From Alviniconcha marisindica (Eukaryota > Mollusca > Gastropoda > Provannidae), in contig JABMCL010000991.1 of the NCBI GenBank assembly GCA_018857735.1, positions 188,501 to 252,500 of the forward strand: a stretch of 64,000 nucleotides of DNA. Direction: 5' to 3'. Below are positions 1 to 56,087 of the stretch, piece by piece. The notes beneath the pieces were generated by a model that was not told where the DNA came from, did no database searches, and worked only from the letters and a program-made list of their open reading frames with translations. How positions within the stretch are numbered: the first letter of the stretch is position 1; each line of letters opens with the position of its first letter. A program made the position numbers and the translations under genes.

Positions 1-530
1 TGTACGAGTTAATCACAGCGCACGCCATTCTTACCCTCATGCCAGTAACACCCCCACCATTTTTTCTTTCTTTGATATTTTATACATTTTTTTGTTGTTA
101 ACCGAGCCACTCAGTCAGTATTCATAATACAAGTTACAACACACTACACAGTTCAACACATCCTGACAAGTCTGGTCACTGATATCACGTGCTGTAGCAA
201 ACTGACACACAAACTTGGAAAAAAAGCAAAACATTTCAAAAGAAAATGAGAAGAAAACCGAAAAAAAGCATTTGTTACTATCATTAACAAAAAAATAAAG
301 TTTAGAAAAGGAAACGCAGTGCCGTTCGCTAAACATGTGTACCGGTTAAAACAACAAACAAAAAAATGTAACTAGTGTCTTCGTATGTGGATGGCTTCAC
401 ATGCTCGCACGAGAGCAAATCATAGTTATTTAATTAAGGCATGCTAACCACATGACATATCTCAAAGACGAGCCTGTTCAAATGTGCACATGCCTGGTGA
501 ACAGCATTTGTTAAAATAGACTGTCTCGGA
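1..530. other. AT-rich flank without recognised features
   Basis: This stretch is AT-rich non-coding sequence downstream of the STIM gene. The only open frame is short, rich in Phe and Cys, and shows no domain. No RNA gene, terminal inverted repeat or tandem array is visible. Confidence 0.5.
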
Positions 531-539
531 CTACTGACA

Positions 540-1200
540 GGAGAAATGCCAAGATGGCTGCACATCCAAAGAGACGCAGGCGTACCAGGACAGATGCATT
601 TATCTCACAACAGAGAGGTGTCCCAAGCCAAGACACATCTCTCCCGACAGACAGGTGTATTAAGATGGACGCACAGCTCACGACAAATGGGTGTGCCAAG
701 ACACGCATCCCAGGTGTATTAAGATGGACACACATCTCATGACCAGCGTGCTAAGATAAGACATCTGATGATGGACAGGTGTGCCAAGATCACACAGATC
801 TTGCGACAGGCATACGAAGACAACACATTTCATGACAGGCATGCCACCACAGACATCTCATGACAGTTGCTCAGACAGGCATGTCACATGACAGTCACGC
901 CCAGACACATCTCATGACAGTCACGCCCAGACAGACACATCTCATGACAGACACAGCCAAACACATCTCATGACAGTCACGCCCAGACAAACGTCTCATG
1001 ACAGTCACGCCCAGACAATCTCATGACAGTCACCTCTCACGACAGTCACGCCCAGACAGACGCATCTCATGACAGTCACGCCCAGACACATGACAGTCAC
1101 GCCCAGACCGACACCCCCAGAGAGACGCATCTCATGACAGCCACACCCAGACGCATCTCATGACAGCCAAACCGTGCCAAGACAAACGCAGCTGACCGAC
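540..1200. repeat. Degenerate minisatellite (CATCTCATGACAGTCACGCC type)
   Basis: About 26-bp units containing CATCTCATGACAG followed by TCACGCCCAGACA recur irregularly and are most regular from 860 to 1150. Units left of 850 are strongly diverged, so the array looks old at its left end. Open frames across it are by-products of the repeat and are not annotated as genes. Confidence 0.85.
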
Positions 1201-2425
1201 AGGCAAAAGCACCCATGCGTAATGGTGGTCAGTTAACAGTGCACTCACAAGGATACAATTTACAGTGTACAGGTACAAAGTTTTGGCAACAGAGACGCAA
1301 AGCTGGAGGTGAGAGGGGGAAGAGGAATTTACTGTGACAGGCGCTCCAAGCCTTCCCCGTGACCAGTTCTGCGGCTGAAGGGGCATTTCTTCCATCCGTG
1401 CGTTTTCCTCAAATACACTGGACTTGGGTTTTCTGTTACAAACTTACTGCAATTTGATCGCCAACGGAAAACTCATTTAGCTGGCACTTTTTCTGAGACC
1501 AAGGCTGTAATCAGTCCCTGCAGTCACTGGAGGAAGGATGCTGCGAACCAGCGCTCGGAGTCTGTGTGAAACGGGGAACGGCTCTCGGCGATGGTTTGTC
1601 AGCACAGGCGGAAGCGCCGAGCACTTGGATGCGACGACTTACACCCGTGGCCACTTGCTGGGCGTGGAGTTAGTTAATGCTTGCGCGATATGTTCACATG
1701 TTTGGATTCGGACAGTTTGCAAAGGTTTGCACGCAGGGCTTGTCACCAGGACATGCCCTCCATCTGTGGGTCAAGAGGTCATGCCAGGTCAAGGTCTGAG
1801 AAAGTACAAAGATCAATTATGTACAGTCAAAAATGACCCCCCCTCCCCCACCAAAAAAAAAGAAAAAAAAAGACACACTCCCAACAACAAAACCCCAAAC
1901 AAAACAGAAAAAGAACAAGGTCACAATGGACAATAGGTCAAGGACATATTTTTACATAGGAAGTGTGCATAGTAAAAAAGTGTTCGCTGTGGAATTAGGC
2001 ATTGTCTTGTCAAAGATCATGCGCTATCCGATTACTAAAATGCACACGTGGAACTCAAGTAACGAGCTCCTTCGACATGCTCAAATTCAAAGTGATTGAA
2101 ATAACCGTGCTGTATACTTCCTGTCATTGCGTTTTGGTTCTTTAAGACAGCTTTCTCTGAGGAAGAAGCTATAGTGTTGTAGTCCCACTGGAGACAGGTG
2201 TCTTTGGAAGAAGTAAAGTTATAGTGTCATAGTCCCAGCCAGCTTCAGCGATGGACCACAGCAGTCAAAACCTGTACGCCAAAATACAGAGTAAGTAAAT
2301 AACTTGGCCCAGTCAACCAGCATGGCTGAGATGTTACACATGTGAAACTTGGTTGCGCACAGAATGTGTTGCTTTATGACCGAAATAACACTTTCTGTGA
2401 CCTACAAATATGTAGGGTACTCCTC

Positions 2426-2466
<41 letters not shown>

Positions 2467-4060
2467 TTGTGAGTGTGAGTGTGCGTGCGCGCATGCGTGT
2501 GTGCATAAGTCCATTTATGTATCACTATTAGCACAATTTTAACTACAAAAGCATCAGAACAGATTTGAACACAGTAAGTGTGAACAGTGAACACAGCAAC
2601 AAGGAGTTTCAGGAGGAATGACTGGCAGTGACCAGAAAAAAACCCCAGCATCATCCACAGGCACAGAAATCAGCGATGCTGAGATTTCGAAAATAACAAT
2701 GGTTAAAAACCGTGACAAAAAAATTGTGCCTGTGGTGCCAGCCATAAATCCTGACAGGCGTTTCAGCTTGTCAACATGCATGGAATGTTAACAAATGACA
2801 GAGACTCCTCAAGGCATTCAACAACGCCATCGAGATCAGAAATTAAAGCAAATTAATGACCAGCAAAGCAAATCTGACTGAAGGAGCAGGAAAAAAAAAA
2901 AAAGATTTAAAAAAAAAAAGGAAGAAGAATCAACTCACTCAGAGAGTTAGAAAACCACTCCTTTTCAGCACCAAGCCCTGTTCTGACACAACCGCTGCAG
3001 TCATTAGTTACAAACACTGCTGCTTGCCAGCAGTATGTCCAGCACTGTCCTGGCTGGCATGCAGTAATCAGCTACAACATGTCTTTGTTTCAGAAGTAGT
3101 TAGGTCATTGGAGAGAAATGCGCCCATGCATGCACACCGCCAGACAAGCTCTTCAATTTCAGACATCGCTCATTTAAAGAAAAACAAAAAACGAAACAAA
3201 AAAGTAACTTGGTTAAAAAATTAGAAATTGGTGAAAATCTTGTGGGAATGCAAGAGACGGATCCACGCATGCAATTTTTAAAAATATGTATCTCAGTGAC
3301 CATCAGACTTGAATGCAGGGGTAAGAACTAAAAATGTGCACTAAATATGCAGGAATCACTAAAAAGGGATATGACGGTGTTTTAACTACAAAGATAAGTT
3401 GCAGTCATTGCCTCATCACAATGTCAAAAATCATCACGCGTAATTAACCTATTGCAAAATGAGAACTACACTTGAACTTTTCACATGGATCACAAATAAT
3501 ATGATTAAGAGCCTGTTTTTTTACAATGGCAATGCAAAAAATAGTGTCTATTTAAAACAAAAACAAACATACATTAAAAAAAATTTTTTTACACTCATGG
3601 GTAAATTTATAACATCCAATACGCAGAAATAAATCATCTCCATTTCATCAAAAAATTCAAATAAATGGATTTCAAAATATAGGAACAAGGAGTAATAAAA
3701 TCATAAAAACAAACATATGGGGGGGATTGGGGGGGGGGGGAGAGAGGTATGGGTGGGGGGGGGGGGGGGGGAAGAGGGGGTTGGCGGGGAAGGAAGCATA
3801 TAAAAGCGTGGAAATGGAATAAATATTTTAAAAGCGCACGGAATAACATGATAAAGAGGGTCAAACTGAGAACAACATGCAAGCAAAACATTGTGATTTT
3901 ACGCATTTCATCAGATCAAGATGATGGGCTCTGGACTGCAGATTATTATTTTTTTACCTAAAGATCATACACAGTAGTGGGTTGGGGGTGGGGGGGGTGG
4001 GGGGGTTAGGTAGGGCTGAGCTCATCACTAGCAATGCTGCCCCTCCGCCACCCACTTCCA
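1201..4060. other. Gene-free 3' flank with simple-sequence tracts
   Basis: I see no credible gene here. It contains a TG tract at about 2427-2495, A-rich runs near 1850 and 2890, a diverged direct repeat of about 60 bp at 2155-2240, and G-rich homopolymer runs at 3720-3780 and 3985-4010. A copy of the dispersed CCCAGTCAACCA motif, which recurs elsewhere in the window, lies near 2310. Confidence 0.5.
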
Positions 4061-4073
4061 AACTGTCTAAAAG

Positions 4074-4077
<4 letters not shown>

Positions 4078-4120
<43 letters not shown>
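4078..4120. repeat. Poly-C tract (about 44 C)
   Basis: An uninterrupted run of roughly 44 cytosines, one of the longest homopolymers in the window. It lies immediately before the 60-bp minisatellite at 4205. Exact length is likely to be uncertain in any assembly. Confidence 0.9.
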
Positions 4121-4204
4121 ACCACCCTGAGGCAATCACAGGAAATGAGCCATAACTGTACAGCACAAAATCAGGGCGTAAGTAGCGCATCATATTTGAA
4201 GATC

Positions 4205-5015
4205 TCCGCCCTTTTTGCCCACTGGAGGGCATATCAAATGTCCGTCGACTACGCAGCTAACACCACCGTTTCTTTTACCCACTGGAGGGTACATCAAATG
4301 TCCGTCGACTACGCAGCTAACACCACCTTTTTTTTTACCCACTGAAGGGCAGATCAAATGTCCGTCAACTACGCAGCTAACACCACCTTTTTTTTTTACC
4401 CACCGGAGGGCAGATCAAATGTCCGTCAACTACGCAGCTAACACCACCTTCTTTTTTTTTACCCACCGGAGGGCAGATCAAATGTTCGTCGACTACGCAG
4501 CTAACACCACCTTTTTTTCCCCCACCGGATGGCAGATCAAATGTCCGTCCACTACGCAGCTAACACCACCTTTTCTTTTACCCACTGGAGGGCAGATCAA
4601 ATGTCCGTCAACTACGCAGCTAACACCACCTTTTTTTTTACCCACTGGAGGGTACATCAAATGTCCGTCGACTACGCAGCTAACACCACCTTTTTTTTTA
4701 CCCACCGGAGGGCAGATCAAATGTCCGTTGAATATGCAGCTAACACCACCTTTTTTCCCTCAGTGGAGGGCACATCAAATGTCTGTCAACTATGCAGCGA
4801 ACACCACCTTTTTTTTCCCCACTGGAGAACAGATCAAATGTCCATCGACTACGCAGCTGACACCACCTTTTCCCCCCACTGGAGGGCACATCAAATGTCT
4901 GTCAACTACGCAGCTAACACCACCTTTTTTTTTCCACTGAAGGGCAAATCAAATTTCTGTCAACAACGCAGCGACCAGCTCCTTCTTTTTTTCCCACTGA
5001 AGGGCAAATGGAGTT
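4205..5015. repeat. About 60-bp minisatellite, 13 copies
   Basis: Units contain CCCACTGGAGGGCAGATCAA, then ATGTCCGTCGACTACGCAGC, then TAACACCACC and a T-run of variable length. The T-run causes most of the length variation. The final two copies are diverged. Long open frames on both strands arise from unit lengths close to multiples of three and have no independent coding evidence. Confidence 0.95.
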
Positions 5016-5094
5016 TTTACTTATAGTTTGTTTTTTACTTATTCATATGAACACTTGCTGAGCATCTCATCTCGTCTCAACCATAGTGCTATTC

Positions 5095-5460
5095 AGTGCA
5101 CCTGCACTCTAATCATATACGATTCTGAATGAGTGACTGTAGCTTTAAACAGCATGCTTTGAATATCCACCAATGTGGTTACAGCGCTGTTTGGTTGTTA
5201 CAAGGCTGGTGCCACATGAAACTGCTGCTGTCTCGGCACAAGTTCTGCGTACACTGTGCAACCATGCACCAGTTAACGTATCAGTGTTACTTTTGTCCAA
5301 GCCACATATGTGTCCAAGCCACGTATGCAGGGTGTCACTTTATTCAAAACCACACATGAGGGATGTATGCGCATTTACCTGTAACCTGCCACCTGCACTT
5401 TTGGAAGAACGGCCGGGATCTTTTACGTGCTACTGCGATTTCACATGCATACAAGAGTAA
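5095..5460 (-). mobile_element. SINE family B, body fragment
   Basis: This segment matches 33118-33601, 46255-46515 and, in reverse, 63872-64000. Shared blocks include GCTGTTTGGTTGTT, AAGTTCTGCGTACA-type and ACCATGCACCAGTTAAC-type sequence. Orientation is inferred from the 33-kb copy, where a tRNA-like head sits at the high-coordinate end. No head is visible here, so this copy is truncated. Confidence 0.7.
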
Positions 5461-6075
5461 GTGGCACTAGATTTGCTAGTGACAGAAATGTACAGTCTCT
5501 CCGGTCTTTAAAAGAAACAACACACTTCACCTATGAATAATTAACGCACAGCTGCCAACAGTCCCAGACATCGACTGAGCCACAATCCGAATAAAAGAAG
5601 TTACTTCTTGGGTTTTAATGAGTCCTGTTGACCGCACAGGGTCAGCCCAGGATGAACAAATGCTATTTTACATCACACACCATCGAAAGAAGTCCACGGC
5701 GCTTCAGAATCACTTTGGGCACACCGCTGATTCTCCTTCAAGCTTTTAACAAACAGCTAAAACACACACACACAAAACAAACAAACAACTGTTCTACTGT
5801 CATTTTATCATGTAATTTAGTGTAACCGGCCACTGCTTGAGAGAGAGAAACAGCAAAGAAACAAACTTCTAGACACACACACACACGCAAAAAAATAATA
5901 ATCACCACTCCCTTTGAGGTACCGTAGACACAAGCTATTCATAACTACCCAAGACAATGGATCAGTCTTAAGAATATTCAAGAGAGATCACCAAAGTAAC
6001 TGAGTTTGGGTTCCACACTGACATGGGGTCATTCTCAATTACCTAGGTCACAGCAAGTTGGGATATCGAAACTAA
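5461..6075. other. Gene-free flank
   Basis: No coding signal or array was recognised. The sequence is moderately AT-rich with short CA runs near 5763 and 5873. Confidence 0.45.
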
Positions 6076-6079
6076 TGTG

Positions 6080-6448
6080 CCCAGAGCCAAGCTTGTTCAC
6101 CGCCCACTGACGTGCCCAGAGCCAAGCTTGTTCACCGCCCACTGACGTGCCCAGAGCCAAGCTTGTTCACCTCCCACTGCTTCAGCGTGATGGGCCCAGT
6201 GCCAAGCTTGTTCACCGCCCACTGCTTCAGCGTGATGGGCCCAGAGCCAAGCTTGTTCACCGCCCACTGACGTGCCCAGAGCCAAGCTTGTTCACCGCCC
6301 ACTGCTTCAGCGTGATGGGCCCAGAGCCAAGCTTGTTCACCGCCCACTGCTTCAGCGTGATGGGCCCAGAGCCAAGCCTGTTCACCGCCCACTGCTTCAG
6401 CGTGATGGGCCCAGAGCCAAGCTTGTTCACCGCCCACTCCCATTTCTG
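6080..6448. repeat. 35/46-bp minisatellite with two unit types
   Basis: Each unit contains CCCAGAGCCAAGCTTGTTCA then CCGCCCACTG. Some units add CTTCAGCGTGATGGG, giving a longer 46-bp form; others lack it. About nine units are present, mixing the two forms, so the array is a small two-state pattern. Open frames in it run on both strands and are not genes. Confidence 0.93.
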
Positions 6449-6661
6449 ATCGCACGCAAATGTGGCTGATGTAATCTGACATACAACTGCTACCGTAACT
6501 ACAGAGAGGTTACACACATACGCAGCGCGTACCCTGCAATTCAGGCAGCTGCACGCTGGCCTCAGAGGGTTCAGATTTTGCTGCTGTACAACTCGCCGTG
6601 TTTCAGCCAAGACAGACGTGTGCCAAGAGGCAGTCTTACAGTCCCCGGTTGCCCAGCGGCG

Positions 6662-6860
6662 TTAAACCCCTTCACTGCCGTGCCTGCCTGGATGCCACGT
6701 GTATGTCGGGCGGCGAAAATGTGACATTTTGAAATCTTCTAGCTTTCACCATGAGGATGGGTTTGCATCAAGATGCGCCGCACTGAAAGCAGGCTCGTTG
6801 TTCTTGGGCGGGAACCTTTTCCCTTCTGAAGTCCTCTGTGTGCACTTCTCATTCTGGAGC
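6662..6860. mobile_element. Partial TTAA-type MITE (same family as 19746-19974)
   Basis: The left end TTAAACCCCTTCACTGCC matches the left end of the element at 19746. The interior block around the CACTGAAAG motif also matches. No right terminal inverted repeat was found, so this copy looks truncated or strongly diverged. Confidence 0.5.
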
Positions 6861-7473
6861 TGTTAGGGCTTTGGGGGGGGGGAGGGGGGGGGGGTGCAGC
6901 TGGAGGGGGGGTTAAACTTAAAGCAGATTCGGAGCAAATATATGCAAATTGGGCTAGAAGCATAGAAAATGTGCAGAAACTTTCATCTGCTGGCTTTGCA
7001 TGGTGGTTCTATCAATATTTCTATAACAGAAGTCCCCCTTTTTTTCTCCTCCTTCCATCTTTGTTTCTCAGAGTCAAAATAGCTGCCGTGCTTATCTGCT
7101 CTTGGCCAATGAAGAATAACAAACGATTGGCTCACGACGTACAACACGCTTCTGCTGTACAGTCGGGCCTTGTTCATGCCGTCGCCGGCACCGACTTCCA
7201 GACATGAACAGTACAGCAGGGTTCACATCCGGCGTCAATTTTTGACAAACAAGACCGCAAATCGAGTGAAGCGCTGCACAGTGAGTCTGTTTTTGATTCC
7301 ATTCCAGTCGACAGGGCCTGTGACACTGTTTTGCCTAGAGTCCGCTTCTCAGGGAATCTTCTGCATGTCCACAGACACACACACACACGCACAGCCACAC
7401 ACACACACACGCACAGCCACACACACACACATCCACAGACACACAGAGATTGTGATCAACACACTCCAAGACT

Positions 7474-7737
7474 GACGGCAATATCCACTTTTAGCCCCGT
7501 CGGTTCGCTATCCTCAAATGGTATGAAAATGTGTGTGTGTGTGTGTGTGTGTGCTTGTGTATAATGCTGGCATAGTACGGAATGAACTGCTATGTGGATA
7601 TGCCAACGTACCGCATACGGCTTCAAGTTCATTCCGTTCACACACTCTCTTTCCCTCTCTCTATGTCATACACACACACACGCATTTTCACACCATTTGA
7701 GGACCGTGAACCGACAGGGCTAAAAGTGGACATTGCC
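7474..7737. mobile_element. Foldback element with long inverted repeats
   Basis: The left arm (7474-7553) and right arm (about 7666-7737) are inverted copies. Both read CCACTTTTAGCCC, then GTCGGTTC, then CCTCAAATGGT, then GAAAATG and a TG run when read inward. A second nested inverted pair, ACGGAATGAACT and AGTTCATTCCGT, lies inside. The element has no coding capacity and is likely a non-autonomous foldback or MITE copy. The superfamily cannot be assigned. Confidence 0.8.
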
Positions 7738-8052
7738 CCAACTGACTGACTGAGTGACTGACATGGAAATGCCGTCATCCTCGGCCGGACAAACAAGCCT
7801 GCGGCGGTCTCCGCGTTTGTTCTCCTGTGAGAGCCTGAGGGTGATGGACGCTGACGCTCTCCGTTTCAGATCAAACACACTTTGCGCCCCCCTCCAGAAG
7901 AGCAAAGGGGTGGTTCAGCGATCACGCATGATCACTCAGCCAGGCTCCTTCATTTACCATTCTGCTCCCATGCAGACCTGCCTACCCATGAAAAGCCCTT
8001 GCAGGAAACTAGGGCCCCAAAACATGACTTCTCGGGAAACTGAAGGATTCTG

Positions 8053-8519
8053 TCAGGAATGCATCACATCGGGCGATTTCAGAGCCTGGAAACATCTCCT
8101 TGAAGGTTTTCGTGAATCTGTCGGCTGCCCGGACAAAGGCAGATTACTGTCCACGAGGGTTGTCACCAGTAACGCCTCCGCTCTTGTTGTTTTAAGCACA
8201 AGCGGAGTTTCTTTCTGCTTGAACATTGAACTGGCTGAAGGGGCACGCCCTTCGCAATTCTGCATACATATTCTTTGTGACGCTTGCACGCCACGTGCCT
8301 CTTGCAGTCATCGCGCCCGCCATGTCCAATGCTAAAGTCAAGTCGGCAGGCGCAACAGTAGCAAAAGGGTGCACCTTTCGCAGAAGGCTTTAGGACTGGC
8401 CAGTAAGTGGTGTAAGCAAGTAGAAACTTCTGTAAAATCCTTGGCTTCTTGGCGTCTCGGTCTTGTCGAGGCGCTTCGCTCGTTCTCTTACTCGCCATCA
8501 CGTTTCGCGAAATTTTCAA
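8053..8519 (-). pseudogene. Broken transposon-type protein with BED-like zinc finger
   Basis: The minus-strand frame opening at 8519 encodes about 118 residues. It contains FCYCCACRLDFSIGHGG and then DDCKRHVACKRHKE, a C-x2-C...H-x4-H-type finger. From established knowledge this resembles the N-terminal finger of hAT-related transposon proteins and their domesticated relatives. After KEY the reading continues plausibly in another frame (8053-8289), with TTLVDSNLPLSGQP, which resembles the next conserved block of the same families. One frameshift therefore separates the two parts, and no catalytic region follows. I infer a decayed 5' fragment of a transposon gene just beyond the STIM 3' end. 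Confidence 0.65.
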
Positions 8520-9051
8520 AACCAGCTCATACGGGAAGCGATAATGTAAAACGTATGGATCGGCTCATGCAAATAGGATTGCAACTAGACGAAACGAACT
8601 ACAGACTTTTTTAGTTGACACTACGCATGCGCAAGGTCATTCGACCTTTACCCAGCAAGTTATGCAAATGCTCTCGGTGCAAGCAAACTCTTACAACTTC
8701 AGGGAAGGAAAAAGAATCTGGCTGACTCAGCCAGCCAGCGGAAAGTTTGACCGTGTGTCCGGAATGCCGTAGTTCGGGGTGTCTGTCCGGAAATATTACG
8801 GAGAGACCGAAAAGGTAGGCAGGTCTGCCCACGGAACAAAGCCCTCATAAATAAACCGTCAACGGCGTTGCGCTGAAGAGCAGCTGCTTTAAATCGAAAC
8901 ACAGACCAAGATGAAGCTCGCTGCATGCATCTGCCGCTTTCAGACCGCTTTAAACAGGCTTCTGTTTGGGAGTCGTCCGCACTTCACACAGGCCTCTGCT
9001 AGGGAGTCGTCCGCGCTTCACACAGGCCTCTGCTAGGGAGTCGTCCGCGCT

Positions 9052-52967
<43,916 letters not shown>

Positions 52968-53136
52968 CTGAAACACAACAGACACAATCTCTGACAATGT
53001 TCAAGTTCACTGGTGCTTCATGTCCACTGGACATGCTGGAGTGATGGGAAAAGACTGACAGGGGTCGTGCTGTCTTTTAGAAGTTTGCGTCAACCGACGT
53101 CACATATTTTGCATCAGTGGTACCAAAAGGACCATA

Positions 53137-53193
53137 CCATCAAAGACCATACAGCTACGATTGTCAGCTGTGTAGCTGTACGGTCTTTGATGG
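53137..53193. repeat. 22-bp stem inverted repeat
   Basis: CCATCAAAGACCATACAGCT at 53137 pairs with AGCTGTACGGTCTTTGATGG at the right end, with one mismatch and a loop of about 13 nt. Could form a hairpin in RNA or cruciform in DNA. It may be a short foldback remnant. Confidence 0.85.
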
Positions 53194-53394
53194 CACTGAG
53201 TTTGCAAGTAGATCTAGTGTTGAATGGTGCAGCAGCCACCAGTGAGCCGTAACTTGTTCAACTGGTGTTCAGTCATTTTGCGTACGGCGATGCAGTGATG
53301 TGGCCAAAATGCATACAGCACCCGAGAAAAATGCAATATTTACACAAAATTTTGCAATGAATGCAACCCCTGGACTGAGCAGATTGACTGGCGG

Positions 53395-53705
53395 GCAAAG
53401 CAACCCTCACAAGTGGCTTGCTTCTTGGAAGCTCTAAAGTGTTGAGGAGCTTGAAGCACTACCTGCAAACCTGTATAGGACCAAGGACATCACACCATCG
53501 ACTGCCTGGAGGAGAGAGGTGCAGAAAGAGAAAGCATTATATCTTCTCTGAAAGGACGAGAGAGGACCATCATCAATCAGAGGAACACTGGAACCATTTC
53601 AAAGGCGACATTGGGGAAACATGTGAGAGATGGGGTGGAGCGCATCTTGGCTTTTTCAAGAGCACAGATGCCATCTTGAACTGAATTGAATGGAACTGAA
53701 CAGAG
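53395..53705 (+). mobile_element. Unclassified repeat G, copy 1 (direct)
   Basis: Contains GCTCTAAAGTGTTGAGGAGC, GAAAGGACGAGAGAGGACCA and CCATCTTGAACTGAATTGAA. The same sequence recurs directly at 54395-54850 and inverted at 54845-55165. Some translated stretches look protein-like, such as WRSLRHYLQT, but no domain was recognised. Confidence 0.75.
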
Positions 53706-53814
53706 GCCATAAGGATCATTCGGGACAGGGGAGCCCCATGGCCACCTCGACTTTCACACAGCTCCTGAGCTCTCCTATCTGACAATATATCACTGCATGT
53801 CATTCTCAGAAACA

Positions 53815-54183
53815 TAAACCCAACATCTGATGAACATCATCTCTCATTTGTAGTCTCAAACAAGGTGGGCATGATGCCTAAAGCATACTGGACAAAACAT
53901 ATATATATATATATATATATATCTTGAAATTCAACTGGAAGGAGTTGCTGCTACAAAAAGTGAAACGTAAACCTAACATCTGATGCACATCATCTCTCAT
54001 TTGTAGTCTCAAACAAGGGGGACATGACGCCTAAAGCATACTGGACAAAACATATATCTTGAAATTCAACTGGAATGAGTTGCTGCTACAAAAAGTTAAA
54101 GATAAACCTAACATCTGATGAACATCATCTCTCATTTGTAGTCTCAAACAAGGTGGACGTGATGCCTAAAGCATACTGGACAA

Positions 54184-54222
<39 letters not shown>

Positions 54223-54260
54223 TGAAATTCAACTGGAAGGAATTGCTGCTACAAAAAGTG
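53815..54260. repeat. About 145-160-bp tandem repeat, 3 copies
   Basis: Units contain CTAACATCTGATGAACATCA, AGCATACTGGACAAAACATA and CTTGAAATTCAACTGGAA, with an AT run of variable length (absent in the middle copy). It lies between two copies of repeat G and may be part of that larger element. Confidence 0.92.
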
Positions 54261-54394
54261 AAATGTGGAATGGGAAGCCCAGACTGGCATGTGTCAACAT
54301 TCAACATCCACCTTCGGAAACTCCTGTGGATGAGTGAAAGGAAACGACAGAGCAGGTAGATGAGTGGCGGGAAAACCAGCCACTACAACTGGCT

Positions 54395-54850
54395 TGTCTC
54401 TCAGAAGATCTGAAGTGTTGAGAAGCTTGAGACTTTATCTGTGGGCTCAAAACCAACGGCATCTCACCACTGATCACCAGGTGGAGAGAAGCATAGAAAG
54501 AGAAAGCACTCAATGATCTTCCTAGAAGGTAAGAGAGAGGGCTATTGTCAGTGAGACCAGCACTGCCCATCTTAATGGAGAAGTCATTCTGGTGGTGACA
54601 CCCGCGCAGCGATAGGTATATATAATCTCCCTCTTCCCGCATCTCTATACCCCCTTCCCCCCCTTCTCCCCATCCCTAATAAGCCTCATGGTTTCTGTGG
54701 ATGTTAAGCGCCATGGTTACTTTACTTACTGGAACTGTTTCAAAGGTAATACTGGGAAAACGTCTGAGAGACACAGGTGAGGTGGGGGAAGTACGTATGG
54801 GCTTTTCCAAGCCTATGGATATACCATCTTGAACTGGAGTTAGCTTTGGC
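54395..54850 (+). mobile_element. Repeat G copy 2 (direct), interrupted by a SINE A fragment
   Basis: Repeat G sequence runs to about 54563 (CAGTGAGACCAGCACTG), stops, and resumes at 54731 (GGAACTGTTTCAAAGG). The 54564-54730 interval is the 3' half of SINE family A in plus orientation. The interruption shows that the SINE inserted after repeat G was in place. Confidence 0.8.
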
Positions 54851-55165
54851 ATTTTTAGTTCCGTTCCGTTCCGTTCAGTTCAGTTCAAGATGATATCTAT
54901 TCGCTCAGAAAAGCCCGTATGCGCTCCACCCCGTCTCTCAGAAGTTTCGCCCAACGTTGCCTTTGAAACGGTTCCAACGTTCGTCTGATTGATGATGGCC
55001 CTCTCTTGTCCTTTCAAGGAAGATCATCTAGCGCTTCCTCTTTCCACGCCTCTCTCCTCCAGGCGATCAACGGTGTGATGTTCTTGGCTTTGTGCTCGCA
55101 TGTAGCGTCTCAAGCTTCTCAACACTTCAGATCTTCCAGTCTATCTGCTTGGTGGTTTTCCTTCA
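54845..55165 (-). mobile_element. Repeat G copy 3 (inverted)
   Basis: Reverse complement of 53395-53705, beginning with TTCCGTTCCGTTCCGTTCAG and including GTTGCCTTTGAAACGGTTCC and CAACACTTCAGATCTTCCAG. With copy 2 it forms a near-adjacent palindrome. Confidence 0.8.
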
Positions 55166-55599
55166 CTCTGGCATGTCAAGGGCAGTACACCCACAGGAGT
55201 TTTCGAAGGTGGATGTCGACCATCGACTCATTCCAGTCTGGGCTTCCCATTCCACTGTGACTGTGCATTTTTATGTCCCGTCAACTGCACTGGGTCAGCA
55301 GCGACACGTTTAAAGGACAAAACAACAGCCCGTGAAAGACAGAAGGAGAGGTGAGTCAGATAAATGTGGAGTCGACATGTTACGGCTGGGTTTAAAGGAT
55401 TAAAAAAAGACAAAACACACACACACCCAAAATAAAAATAGAAGAATGGCAGACCTTGTCTGAGTGAAGGGGCAATGTGAAGAAGACACGCTGAATGGGT
55501 TATGTAACGTAATACAAGTATCACCTAGCCAAATGTGAAGCTCATATATATAATATATATATACTGGGGCACTATGTTTAAAGGGATAAGCTTCATGAC

Positions 55600-55730
55600 A
55601 ACCTGTGTGTGTGTGTGTGTGTGCGCGTGCATGCGTGCGTGGGTGTGTCTGTGTGTGGGTGGGTGCACAAGGGCATGCATGTGTGCATGTATGTGTGCAT
55701 GCATGCGTGTGTGCTGCATGCTTGCTGCAC
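55600..55730. repeat. TG and GCATG simple repeats
   Basis: TG run followed by GCATGCGTGCGTG-type sequence. A LINE-like tail follows at 55755-55905 with TTCAGCGCTTTGAACTACAG and CCGCCTTATAAATTCC. Confidence 0.85.
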
Positions 55731-55939
55731 ATGTTCAGTTACGCTTGAACCCGTGTCAATGTGTACATTATGTTACTTGTTGATTAAATTGAGAACAATC
55801 TCTCTCTCTCTCAATGTACATTATGTGTGTTCTATTATGTCTGTATGGTTCAGCGCTTTGAACTACAGGGTTGCCGCCTTATAAATTCCTGTTATTATCA
55901 TTATGGCAGAGTTTGTCTGAGTGTGTTAGAATAGAAGGG

Positions 55940-55945
55940 ATATAA

Positions 55946-56009
<64 letters not shown>

Positions 56010-56048
56010 AAAAGTTTCCAATACAAGACATGCTTGGACTTTGTTATA

Positions 56049-56085
<37 letters not shown>
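55940..56085. repeat. (TA)n and (TC)n microsatellites
   Basis: TA run of about 60 bp at 55943-56007, then a TC run and a short TA run at 56050-56088. Confidence 0.95.

Positions 56086-56087
<2 letters not shown>

Noticed and set aside
820..1190. CRISPR-like array
   Set aside because: Units are adjacent degenerate tandem copies without unique spacers, in a eukaryotic context.
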